From Gracilaria gracilis (taxonomy: Eukaryota; Rhodophyta; Florideophyceae; Gracilariales; Gracilariaceae), in the NCBI GenBank assembly GCA_030374805.1, contig JARGSG010000076.1:1-64000 (forward strand): DNA of 64,000 nucleotides, written 5' to 3'. Shown one piece after another: positions 30,718 to 40,165 of this stretch. Every line of letters begins with the position of its first letter. The stretch's first letter is position 1. The position numbers and the translations under genes are program-made. Below the pieces are notes generated by a model. That model did no database searches and was not told the DNA's origin. It saw only the letters and a program-made list of their open reading frames with translations.

Positions 30718-31461
30718 TGTGAGACAAGCGGACGGATGATGATGGCACTCGTATCCGAAAGTTAGCGCCTTCCGCTATCTACAAAAGCAGGAAGCGTAAA
30801 GTTTAAGAGTAGGCCGGTACTTGGAGCAATGTGTCAAGAGTTGGAGGTAGGTCAAGCTCTTTAAGGATGTGCAAGCTCCCAGCGGTTCGGTTCGGAGTCA
30901 GGAAACGGGAAGCAGCTCATGAGATCCTCGTTGAGATATTATTTTCGAACCGTCACGTATCGCCTTGCTGTGACGCAAGATGTCATTTGTGATTCAGGCT
31001 CTCACATGATGAGAATCTGTTGAGTAGTACTGAGTACGTGTAGGTGTACAGAATCTGGCGATGTATGGTTACTTGTACTTACGGCAACAGGAAAACGAAA
31101 ACCTCACATGCAACTTACGATTACATCCGTTTGCGTAAGAAAGCTTTCTTGGTGTAACCGGGTTAATGTCGTGGAGAACACGTCGGTGTGTGTACGTTTG
31201 TACCGTGTACACTGTACACCGTGTACAGGCAGGAACCCTTGATTAGCAAATAAAAACTTTTCTCTTCGAAAACTGACGTAATCACAAAGCTTTACGAGCC
31301 GGCGAGAGCAAGATTTGCTCGTAGTCTCAGGACGTTGGCCGTCGCAGACATGCCACATCGATACACGTGCCGCATGGGATAGCTCTATCTATATACGAAG
31401 GTCGATAGAAACGGGGATAAAGTTTACCGTTGGTACCGTTGGTAGCACTTCTGCCCTTGGA
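30718..31461. other. Upstream DNA between lipoxygenase and membrane-protein genes
   Basis: Head-to-head intergenic region holding both promoters. Many ACGTGTAC/GTGTAC words (31028-31050, 31195-31230), a GATAGCTCTATC palindrome near 31380 and a doubled TACCGTTGGTACCGTTGGTA word at 31425-31446. No gene recognised. Confidence 0.4.
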
Positions 31462-31550
31462 AAAAAACGCCGTGCATGCCAGTGGCCCTCTCCCCATGCC
31501 AGTGGCCCTCTCCCCACGGGAGAGGGCCACTGGCATGCACGGCGTTTTTT
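31462..31550. repeat. Perfect 33-bp inverted repeat with duplicated arm
   Basis: The left arm 31462-31494 is the exact reverse complement of 31518-31550. The spacer is mostly a second copy of the inner 20 bases of the left arm (CATGCCAGTGGCCCTCTCCC), so the right arm can pair with either copy. Arms begin and end in A/T runs of six. It lies about 300 bases upstream of the ATG at 31852. Confidence 0.85.
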
Positions 31551-31851
31551 GCAGTATCTACGCTTTTCTCTAATTAATGACAACCGATCAAGCTTCACCA
31601 TCAGCCAATAAACGCCCGTGTGCATCCAGCGCCTCTAATCTGGGCGCGTGCCATACCGACAGTTACATCATGTACACGTAGGTTATGCTAACCTCAAGCC
31701 AGCCGCCTCGAACCAATCAAGCTCCTGCAGATCTCCTCTTCCGCGTCCGCCGCCACCGCCGCCGCCACCGCCACCGCCACCGCCACCTTCCCCCCCCCCT
31801 CCTCCTCCCCCCTCTCTCTTGCGTGCTTATCCTCCTCTGCCCGCCACCGGG

Positions 31852-33468
31852 ATGGTCACCCCCTTTCAGCCCACGGGCGTCACTTACTTCAACAGCGTCT
31901 TTGACCGCAACATCTCCAACGTCGTCTTCAGCGGTTTTCTCGCCTTCCTTGTGCTGCTCGAGCTCGAAAATGTCACCGAGGTGTTCATGTACCGCGCCCA
32001 TAACATCAACAAGCGCTCGCTTGACCAGTACATCCTCTTCTCGCGCGTGTCCAGCATGAGGGGGATGCTGCAGACCTTGTCCGGACTGGAGTATCCTGCG
32101 CGCGAAGTATCCACCGTACCGCCAACCGCCACCACACGCGGCTGGGCGCCGTGGCGCTGGTTTGGTGCGCGCCATCGTGCTGAAAATGTACTCACCACCA
32201 AGCAACCGGTCGACGAGCATGTCAGTGCTGATGGTGCCCATCGTGGCGCGGCGGCCTTGGCCAACGAAGCCGACACGGAGCGCTCTTTGAGCGACACGGA
32301 TAACGACGTGGAATCACACCTTCCGCCGCCGACCGAGAGGCTGCGCCGCGCTGGAATACCCGACCGTGACGGCGTGCCGCGTCCGCGAGTGAAGCGCTAC
32401 CGACTGATAACCCCCATTGCCATTCGTTTCACCGTGCTCCTGCTGGAGCTGGGCGCTATCTACTCGAGCTCCAACATCGCGGCTAACGTGCTGGCGGGGC
32501 GGTCTTTCAATGTGCGTCTCACAGAGCGCAACCAGCCGTTCAACGCAACTGACGCGCGCAACTCTCAGTGTGACGAATTCATCGAGAATGCGCGCGGAGT
32601 GGAGCAGAGTGGCACCGTGTTGCTGTGCATTGACAGCGAAGAGAACCGTGATTTAACTAATCGACACGAGAATACGTCTGTGTTTTTCAGGTTCGACCCC
32701 AATGAGAATAACATGGAATACGTGGTGGAGGATAAGTTTGTGATGACCACCTCTGTGTATGCGCGCGTGCTTATCAACTTGATCAGCGACGATGACGTAC
32801 AACTGGCGCCATTGCGACCGGACCTGCCGGTGGACAATAACTATTCCAAGAGCGTGGTTCAGGGCGTGATGAATCGCGCCATGCAAAAATTGGGTTTCGA
32901 AGTGCGCATTGACCAGATCAGGGAGAGCGTGGACGAAGAGAACGTGATCAAATACGAGTATGACCGCTTCTTCGACAGCTCGACGCGCGAAGAAATCCGT
33001 GACTCATTGCTTTCAGAGTTACAGCAGTTCACGCTGGACTTGAACGTGACGCAGCCGGGTGAGGAGGACGTGTTGTACACTTTCAAAAGGGACCGAGGCT
33101 ACTTTCGGCACGAAAACGCCGTGATCGCGGTGGTGGGCAAAAACCGGCTGGCGCAGGGCTGGCTGATGATTGCGTGGGTGGGGCTGCTAGTGGTGCGGCT
33201 GATCGCGCAGCGCTTCTTCACGGTGTTCGATGAATTGGCATATCCTGCAGTGAAGAAGGTGCACGGGGCGGACTTGTCGGTGGGACCGCTGGCGAAGGTG
33301 GAGAAGAGGGAGACGCTGTACATTAGCAAGTTCTCCGACGGGCGTGTGGGTCACATTGGCTACCGGGCTGCTAACGAACGCCAGGACCGCGTGCCCAATT
33401 TCTACGGCTGCGACATTGTTTTGGGCTCCGGCAAATCGCTCAAGCGGCGGGTGCGCGCAGCGCGATGA
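31852..33468 (+). CDS. GC-rich membrane protein of unrecognised family
   Basis: Single-exon protein of 538 residues from the ATG at 31852 (MVTPFQPTGVTYFN). An in-frame ATG at 31648 would add 68 residues made mostly of Pro from a (CCGCCA)n tract, judged untranslated. Likely membrane segments: VVFSGFLAFLVLLELE (about residues 24-39), ITPIAIRFTVLLLELGAIY (about 184-202) and, near the C-terminus, LMIAWVGLLVVRLIAQRFF. Between the last two lies about 230 mostly acidic residues with several NXS/T sites and paired Cys, suggesting a large luminal or extracellular domain. No family recognised. GC content and intron-free structure resemble the genes at 10322 and 13615, but no sequence similarity was seen. 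Confidence 0.72.
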   Translation: MVTPFQPTGVTYFNSVFDRNISNVVFSGFLAFLVLLELENVTEVFMYRAHNINKRSLDQYILFSRVSSMRGMLQTLSGLEYPAREVSTVPPTATTRGWAPWRWFGARHRAENVLTTKQPVDEHVSADGAHRGAAALANEADTERSLSDTDNDVESHLPPPTERLRRAGIPDRDGVPRPRVKRYRLITPIAIRFTVLLLELGAIYSSSNIAANVLAGRSFNVRLTERNQPFNATDARNSQCDEFIENARGVEQSGTVLLCIDSEENRDLTNRHENTSVFFRFDPNENNMEYVVEDKFVMTTSVYARVLINLISDDDVQLAPLRPDLPVDNNYSKSVVQGVMNRAMQKLGFEVRIDQIRESVDEENVIKYEYDRFFDSSTREEIRDSLLSELQQFTLDLNVTQPGEEDVLYTFKRDRGYFRHENAVIAVVGKNRLAQGWLMIAWVGLLVVRLIAQRFFTVFDELAYPAVKKVHGADLSVGPLAKVEKRETLYISKFSDGRVGHIGYRAANERQDRVPNFYGCDIVLGSGKSLKRRVRAAR

Positions 33469-33914
33469 ACGCCTGTCACGATGCCAGTGTAGTAGATACA
33501 CAGTGTGTATACACAGTACTTTTTGCAAACAATACAGCATCTCATTCGTGGTGAGTCTGGTAGATACATGGAATCATCAATGCTTGTAACTCTATCTCCC
33601 AACCACTTTATCTTCGCCTGTACCCTAAAGCCGCCGTCACTCAGCTCTCCGACGAGCTCGGCACAGTTGTTATGCGTGGCCTTCCTGATATCTATGATGT
33701 CACTCTTCCTGGTGAGGAGGAACACTTTGTTGCAGAAATTGTTTGCACAATCAAGCAGGGTCGGCAAACGGAGCTGGCCAGTGACGTGATGTACATGTGC
33801 GTGTCTTACAAGCACCAAAGAACCTCTGATGGACCCAGAATTCTGAAGAGGTGCACAAGAAGCAACTCTGGCATGCGATGCACGTGTTAGGACGTACCGG
33901 AGTACGAAGGTCGG
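33469..33914. other. Spacer with possible coding fragment
   Basis: A frame at 33672-33890 reads MRGLPDIYDVTLPGEEEHF, which looks like real protein but lacks a recognisable partner. It could be an exon joined to the frame at 33915-34538. Confidence 0.25.
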
Positions 33915-34538
33915 ATGGAAATGGGTATGCTGGACTCCGACTGGAGAGAGGTGTACCTTGAGGCCAAATGCTGCGCTCTCATGGCCCGCTTCCAGACAAG
34001 CAGGTCTACCACGACGATTACTCCTAGATCGCCTTGGGTCTGGTATCATGCCTGGTATTCCCTACCATCCGCTCCGGGGTCACTGGAACAGAAGCTGATC
34101 GGCTGTGGCTGCGTCTGGAGCAGGGAATGTGCGAAGATCGGCCCCGGCATCAGACACGACTGGAGCGATGACGTGGATATGTTGCAACATCTGGTCAACA
34201 CTCGCACGCCCATTGACAGTTTTCTCACCGTTTCCGAACTTGTGCGTGGGAGCGGTTACGACCGCTATCATGATCCATCACGAATTACCTTTATCGCGCA
34301 TCTGGAGAGGCTGAAATCGTGGGCCGATGGCGTCGTGCGCGCTGGTAGGGCCGGTGTAATCCTTCAGACCCCCATGAGGGATATTGCACGGTACGAAAGC
34401 GGAAGACACGATTGTTCCCATCTGGCAATATGCGATGACGATCTTGAGGATGTTAACCTTGATAAAGACTACAAGCAAGCGCTGAGCGTCGTGGAAACCC
34501 TAGGCGATGAAGTTTGGCGAGTAAAGATTTGCTGCTAG
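33915..34538 (+). CDS. Hypothetical protein, possibly a partial gene
   Basis: A 207-codon frame whose second half (from about 34170) looks coding: LQHLVNTRTPIDSFLTVSEL, ITFIAHLERLKSWADGV, AICDDDLEDVNLDKDYKQAL. The first half is compositionally poor and may be intron or upstream exon read in the wrong frame. No family recognised and no targeting signal seen. The TAG stop is at 34536-34538. Confidence 0.35.
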   Translation: MEMGMLDSDWREVYLEAKCCALMARFQTSRSTTTITPRSPWVWYHAWYSLPSAPGSLEQKLIGCGCVWSRECAKIGPGIRHDWSDDVDMLQHLVNTRTPIDSFLTVSELVRGSGYDRYHDPSRITFIAHLERLKSWADGVVRAGRAGVILQTPMRDIARYESGRHDCSHLAICDDDLEDVNLDKDYKQALSVVETLGDEVWRVKICC

Positions 34539-35236
34539 AAGGTTGAGCTGTGGGGGTGGAAATGGAGTTTGTCGAGAAGCTGAAGGGGGCAACTATAGTG
34601 ACTCAGGTTGATACTGAAGTGAACAACGTTAAGACATTTTCGGTGATGACGCTGACAATGGGTTGTTGCATGGCGTCCTGTGTTAGAGTCTCCTATGGAC
34701 ATGGGAAGGTAGAGGGACATGCGTAACATATTATGTTCTCTCGCGCACAGATCTCAGTGTGCACCCCAACTCTTTCGCTTATCAAGGCAACTTTATACCC
34801 AGCGCTCATGACACTTTTGAGAGAGATACGTTGGACCTGACCTCCTGTAGTCCCGACGAACGCACTGCAGTTTGAGGTATTCAAAGAGTTAGGAGTGCAC
34901 TTGTTCGATTTTTGTGACTTCGTTGTGAAAGACTTCAGCAGAGCAGAACTTGTGAGGAGGTAGAGATGTATTCGGATCAACAGTATACTTCACTTGGTAC
35001 AGTCAGCGAAATTTAGATACCTCGAAAAAGTTGAGAGCGGTTTGACCCCTGATGCTTTGCGATACATCACTCCGAGCGTCGGCCACCACTAAATCGTAAA
35101 CAGTTAGACAACAGTATAAAACAGTAGGTACTCACACAAAACCATTGAGAAGATATGATAAACACAAGCAACGAAGTTTATTTATATCTACGAAATTTTA
35201 TAACAGCAAACGCAGTGAATTCTAATTAACTTCGAC
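34539..35236. other. Gene-free DNA
   Basis: AT-rich with no coding signal. Its right end should include the 3' end of the Tc1/mariner copy; a CTCACACA word near 35133 resembles CACACAG sequence at 36295 in inverse orientation, but the terminal repeats were not established. Confidence 0.3.
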
Positions 35237-36166
35237 TCAGTAGCCTGTCATGGCTCCCTTTTTCTCTATGACAGCTATTAGACGCTGTGGAATAGATTCG
35301 TAAAGATTTTCCAACATTTCGAAGGGAATGCTTTCCCATATATCACCAACACGATTGGCAAGTTCTTCTAGTGTGGAACTGCCTATGACCTTCATAGACC
35401 TTCCGAGCCAGCCAAGCCCAGACATTTTCGATAACATTAATGTCTGGGCTCTTCGCTGGCCAGTCTAAAACCTCCACCTGATTGTCCTGAAGCCACTTTT
35501 TTGTAGCATTTGCACGATGGGCACTAGCCCCATCGTGCATAATCACTCAGTTCTCACCTACTGCCGCAGCTGCAAAAGATAAAATATCACTGGATAGAGT
35601 CTTGATATACAATGTAGCATTCATATTACCATCAAGCGCTACAATATTACCACGCCCATAGTAAGAAATAGCAGCCCAAATCATAACAGATTTTTCCCCT
35701 TGCTGACGTTGCGAAAAAAATTTCCTTTCCTTTCTCAGATCATGTCAGTAGTGTGCCAAACCATCAGGACCATCTAAATTAAACTTCTTTTCGTCGGAAA
35801 AGATGACTCTTTTCCAATCAACTGCACCCCATGCAAGCTTCTCCTTTGCCCATTTTATACGATTTGTTTTATGTTTCTGGGTCATATAAATTTTTTTCTT
35901 CATTCTCTTGTACTTCAAGTATGAAACTTCTCTTAGGATCTGTTGAACGCGACGAACTTTTATATCCAAACCATTTTTTTCTGTACTTCAGATGCAGAAG
36001 ACTGACGCCATATTAAATCTCGGATGATGGCCCTTTTAGTAGTGTCAATAATCTTCTTGTTCCTCGGCTTCCATTTCTTCTTTTGGCAAGGTTTCGGGCG
36101 CATCAAAAACTGCTGCACAGTTGTGTGGTGTCGTCCAATGACTTTTGCAGTTTCTGTGTTGCTCAT
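35237..36166 (-). pseudogene. Tc1/mariner transposase remnant (DD34E)
   Basis: Broken pieces read in order on the minus strand: a helix-turn-helix region (SNTETAKVIGRHHTTVQQF), a second DNA-binding part, VIFSDEKKFNLDGPDG with the first catalytic Asp, IMHDGASAHRA with the second, and SPDINVIENVW with the Glu. Exactly 34 residues lie between the last two acids, as in Tc1. Two in-frame TGA codons fall where Trp is expected (before HDLRKERKFF and before VIMHDGA), and at least two frame changes occur (near 35960 and 35400). The element is dead. Confidence 0.88.
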
Positions 36167-36861
36167 TCCGTGAGAATTGTGAGCTTTGATTTGTGCTTTT
36201 CAACGGCTGATAAGACTTTTTCTCGAAGCATAATTGGAACGATGGAGGAATTTCAGGTGCAGATTATGGAATTGGAGAGCATTCCATGATACCTCACACA
36301 GTTATAGAACTGTACAGCGTCTAGATGCGCGCCAATTTCAGTTTGAACTGAACTGATGGTATAAAATTTCGCTGATATAAAGAACTTTCGTCTTTTGTTT
36401 TATAAGTCATAAAGAGTGGCTATTACAAGAAATTGTAAGAATATCTCCAGGTACTGTACCAGCGCTTTGCTTTCGTGATTTGCCCTTTATATATGTAGAT
36501 TTAAACCGGGTTTTGGTGAACGGACGTATTTCTGAAAGAGATATATAAATTTCGCTGAGTGTACTGTACGCCGCCCGCTGTAAGCCCGCTCGCGTGCGTT
36601 CCAAGTTGGAACTTCCAACCTCGCACATGACGGCCGCCCGCACCTCGCCCGTCTTCAGTGGCGAGTCGCCCCTGTGTCCAAGGCGCACACACTTCTGATG
36701 CTATCTTACGTGCCTCCCATCTGCGCACGGACAAGATGGTAACCCTTATCCAGTGAAATAGCATGCACAGAGCAACTGGCAACAACAACCGCACAATCCT
36801 ATCCGTGTCGCAATTTTTTTCGTATCGTGTTAAGTTTGACGTTTGAAAAAGACTGCGCAAC
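36167..36861. other. Gene-free stretch upstream of the kinase-like gene
   Basis: Includes the presumed right end of the Tc1/mariner copy and the promoter of the next gene. Nothing else recognised. Confidence 0.3.
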
Positions 36862-38355
36862 ATGTTGGACAGCTTTGCAGAAACTGATCGTACACAACTG
36901 GACAGGAACAAATGGACGTGGTCTACATGCATTGAAAACGATTTTCAAGAGCTTCAGGTTCTGGTCGTTTCTTTCAGGAGCAAGAGGGTTCTGCTTACGA
37001 AAGAAGCAGATCGATGGGTGCTCCCTGGTCGTCTTTACTCTCGTGCCGATTTTTCATCTGCATTCCTACCTGTAGACATCATACCAGACGTGCAAGATTT
37101 GATTGAAAGCGACTCACCACTTGTGCTACTGCGCCAGGTGTGGAGAAGAGTAAAACCGGTACTTGTTCAAGACTGTTGGCGCGAATTCGAAAAGAGCGTG
37201 GTGCTTCTAGAGTTCTCAGATGAAGTCAATACAAGCGATGGTAGTAGCGGTGTCCCTTGCTGTTCCTCAAGGAATGAAAATGTTTTGAATTGGGTTCCAG
37301 TAGAGCAAGCAGGCGTGTTTCACCTGATAGATGAAGCAGCCACGGTGATTGCGAACGAGCTCAAATTCATTGCAGCCGGTGTTCAACCCGAAAATCGACA
37401 TCCTTGGCAGCGACCTGGATGGTTTCAAACAGCTACTTTGTGGATGATAAACCGACTTTCGATCAAATGTGATGCTACATTGACCGGGGATATCATTCAT
37501 CTGCGATCGTCACATCTTGGTGTCATTTTGAAAGCAGAAACTTCAAAAGGTCGTTTCTTTCTCAAATGTACCAGTGACGCTGGTAACGATGCAGCGTATA
37601 CTCGAACGCTTGCTTGCTTGTCGCCGTCACATGTAAGATCGCCTGTAGCTGTGGATACAGAAAACCAACTAATACTAACTGCTGACTATGGTGATATTTT
37701 AGACCCTTGGGATCTGTCCAGAGCAGAGCAGTGTCATCTAACTTCCTGTTACGCCCATTTACAGATGGATGCGATGGACAATGTGGAAGAACTAATTCTC
37801 GCTGGCCTTCCAGACATGAGGGTATGTAAACTACTAGAGCATGTGGATAGATTGAATAGCTGTTCGGTGTTTTGCTCCCTGGACCACATCGACGAAAAAG
37901 GTGAGAAAGAGGTGCAGTTTTTCCGAAGGAAAAAGCAGCAGATTAAGGGGGAACTAACAAAGTTGGAGTGTTCGCCGAAACTAAGAGCAACTATAACGCA
38001 CCATGATTTGTTGTGTTCAAATATTTACTGGAATGAAGATACAGGAAACTACATGTTCTTCGATTTCGTCGAGAGCTATATCAGCCATCCGTTTGCGTTT
38101 CTGATCGGAACTTTGAACGAGAAGCAGTATTTGAGGGAGTGGAGTGCGAAAACAGGCATGCTGGTGCAAGAGCTCGAGAAGTTCTTGGCCCCGGGATACA
38201 GGTGCCATCTTTTGGCCGTGCTCGTGTTGCGACTGCAAGAGGCACAGAATGTAGAGTTTCCAGAGTCAGAAGAGAGCCTCGTAGAGGCATTTCGCGCTTT
38301 GCGATTGTTCAACCGGAGCATGCGGCGTTGTTTACGAGTAGAAACCGGTGAATAA
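36862..38355 (+). CDS. APH/choline-kinase-fold phosphotransferase with Nudix-like N-terminus
   Basis: Single-exon protein of 497 residues. The C-terminal half has the phosphotransferase signature: ITHHDLLCSNIYW (catalytic loop, pattern H.D....N) and NYMFFDFVESY (metal-binding Asp), preceded by an ATP-lobe-like segment (GVILKAETSKGRFFLKCT). Upstream, HPWQRPGWFQTATLWMINRL is the linker often found before such domains. The N-terminal 140 residues resemble the start of a Nudix fold (LQVLVVSFRSKRVLLT, WVLPGRLY) but no intact Nudix box (GX5EX7REUXEEXGU) is visible, so hydrolase activity is doubtful. The substrate is unknown; a small-molecule kinase is likely. Convergent with the zinc-finger gene, stops 30 bases apart. 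Confidence 0.72.
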   Translation: MLDSFAETDRTQLDRNKWTWSTCIENDFQELQVLVVSFRSKRVLLTKEADRWVLPGRLYSRADFSSAFLPVDIIPDVQDLIESDSPLVLLRQVWRRVKPVLVQDCWREFEKSVVLLEFSDEVNTSDGSSGVPCCSSRNENVLNWVPVEQAGVFHLIDEAATVIANELKFIAAGVQPENRHPWQRPGWFQTATLWMINRLSIKCDATLTGDIIHLRSSHLGVILKAETSKGRFFLKCTSDAGNDAAYTRTLACLSPSHVRSPVAVDTENQLILTADYGDILDPWDLSRAEQCHLTSCYAHLQMDAMDNVEELILAGLPDMRVCKLLEHVDRLNSCSVFCSLDHIDEKGEKEVQFFRRKKQQIKGELTKLECSPKLRATITHHDLLCSNIYWNEDTGNYMFFDFVESYISHPFAFLIGTLNEKQYLREWSAKTGMLVQELEKFLAPGYRCHLLAVLVLRLQEAQNVEFPESEESLVEAFRALRLFNRSMRRCLRVETGE

Positions 38356-38385
38356 AGTTTTAATAATTCACTCAGTGTACTCTTC

Positions 38386-38640
38386 TTAAGAAGATTTAGT
38401 GTAGTGCCCATTATGCGTTTGAGTTTCGACGTCATGATCTAAATCAAGATGATCAACGAGTTTCATGGCCCTACTTCTCGTGAGGGGTTCCAGCATCGGA
38501 AACAGCTTTTTGCATATCTTGCATGTGTATAGCACGGTCTTTGTTGCATTTAAAGTGGAGGAGGATGGTGCTTGCTGTTTCTTCTTCTTGTGACGACGTG
38601 AGGATCCTGAGGCAGTTTTGCTGGTAGAACCGCTGTTCAT
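38386..38640 (-). CDS. Small single zinc-finger protein (ZNF706/4F5-like)
   Basis: An 84-residue protein from the ATG at 38640. A basic, Ser/Lys-rich N-terminus (SRRHKKKKQQAPSSS) is followed by one C2H2-type finger: YTCKICKKLF, then HLDLDH. The layout, basic tail plus a single late finger beginning Y.C..C, resembles ZNF706 and plant relatives, though the spacing between Cys and His pairs is longer. Its stop is 30 bases from the stop of the kinase-like gene. Confidence 0.5.
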   Translation of the reverse strand: MNSGSTSKTASGSSRRHKKKKQQAPSSSTLNATKTVLYTCKICKKLFPMLEPLTRSRAMKLVDHLDLDHDVETQTHNGHYTKSS

Positions 38641-39537
38641 ATTACGAGTCTTCGTTTAGAGCGTCTGGTAGAGAAAAATGTAGGCCGAGCTAGCCCAAAC
38701 AAGGAAAATAAGTATTAGACCGTTCCAGGTGATCGTTCTTTGTTTCCTTTCGGGAATCCCACTCGAAGTCGGCAAGGAGATCGTGGTGCTGCATTGCCAT
38801 CAGCACAGACGCTTGATTTGTAAGCGTGAGAGCGCCTCAAGAATTGTTACGAGCAGGCGAAAACCCGTGGTTGACTAGATTATGGCACGTCTCAGCCAAC
38901 TCGTTTCCGCCAATCGCAAAAATTGTAAGGGATCCGTCCTTCAAAACCACCCTTGCCTCGTCTTTGGCTTTTGCGAAACCTCCACCACCGAGGAAGCCCA
39001 ATCGGAGGCATTGTGTCGCTGAACTGTGCGCTGCTTATCAAAGTAGACCAACCCCAAGAAAGTACCTAAGCTAGACGTGGACCGAACTTAGAATTCATCG
39101 TGCCCTGCGACAAGCCAAACGCCTCGCGGTGACAAGATATCTTTCCCTGTGTCCAGCCAGTCATGCCGCGTTGATGCTCCATTCCATGAGCATCTTCATG
39201 TCCAATTCCCTTTGTGCAACGAAAGGCAACGTATGGAACGCCATGGACACCTCGAAGCGAATAGCTTGCCGTGCTCGTCGTGAACGACGGTACCAGAGAG
39301 AGAGACGTTTATTTACTTTGGATGGCGCGCCCTCAGGACGAGGATCATGTGGGCTTGCCAGCAGTTGGCGTCTGCTAACCCTTCTGAACCTGAGCTTATG
39401 TCTATCTCAATGACACAAGCTGCCCATATAATTGGCTAAAACACTGTATGCTACTATGACAATTGGCCGCTACGTTGCCATGTCTTCAATTTTGCTTATG
39501 TCTATCATGTCAGGGCCGAGACAAAAGAAAATAGTGG
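38641..39537. other. Gene-free DNA before the copia element
   Basis: Several frames of 60-90 codons, none with a recognisable motif. Possibly old transposon sequence. Confidence 0.3.
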
Positions 39538-39542
39538 ATTGT

Positions 39543-39677
39543 TGTAAACTATGTAGTCGTAGCCACCGATTGGAACGGGCCGCAGTGTCCACACGTTCCA
39601 ATCGGTGCGCAGAATAAAGGGCGGCGGCCGGCGGCCGTAAGCACCTGACTCCGGGGGGAGAGGTGGGCACTTGCTCA
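39543..39677 (+). repeat. Left LTR of the copia element
   Basis: Starts TGTAAACTATG, ends TTGCTCA. Contains AATAAAG (possible polyadenylation signal) and a GTTCCAATCGG / CCGATTGGAAC inverted pair. Unusually short for a copia LTR. Confidence 0.95.
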
Positions 39678-39719
39678 TGATAGCATCGCTACCTCGATCC
39701 CTCCGGCCGCCCGGAACTA

Positions 39720-40060
39720 ACGCTGGGAGCCGCGCCGCTTTGCTTCCTCGGTTGCGCCGCCTTCCCGCGATTCTCCTCCGTAATATTGGCCGCCTTGTCT
39801 TGGTCTTCTGGCCGCCCCGCCTTGCGTCACAATCCCGGGTGCACTGCCCCCCGTTGAACACCCGCCTGCACCGCCTTGTGTCGGAGCCACGGCCGCGCCG
39901 CTTTTTCTGCTGTACTCGACCGCACCGCCTTGGCTTCCACACTCGGTCGCGCCGCCTTGTGTTGCACCCCCCGCCACGCCGCGTTGCCTAAATAACCTGT
40001 CTGCGCCGCCTTGCTCTGCTACACTGGCTGCGCTCTTACTTTTTCTCACTTGGCCGCGCT
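39720..40060. repeat. Degenerate tandem repeat in the copia leader
   Basis: Between the left LTR and gag, a word of the type CGCACCGCCTTGTGTTGC recurs about every 30-40 bases, at least seven times. On the minus strand it reads as repeated QGGA, which is likely accidental. A minisatellite in the leader of the element. Confidence 0.6.
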
Positions 40061-40165
40061 TCCTTCCCTTTCAACGTTCGGCTCTCGAACAGCCCCCCCC
40101 TCCGCGCCGCCAAGCCTCACTCCACTGGGTGCGCCGCCGAGCTGTGCTGTACTGCCCCCGTCGCA

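Noticed and set aside
31648-31851. Pro-rich N-terminal extension of the membrane protein at 31852
   Set aside because: Encoded by a CCGCCA repeat; more likely untranslated leader.
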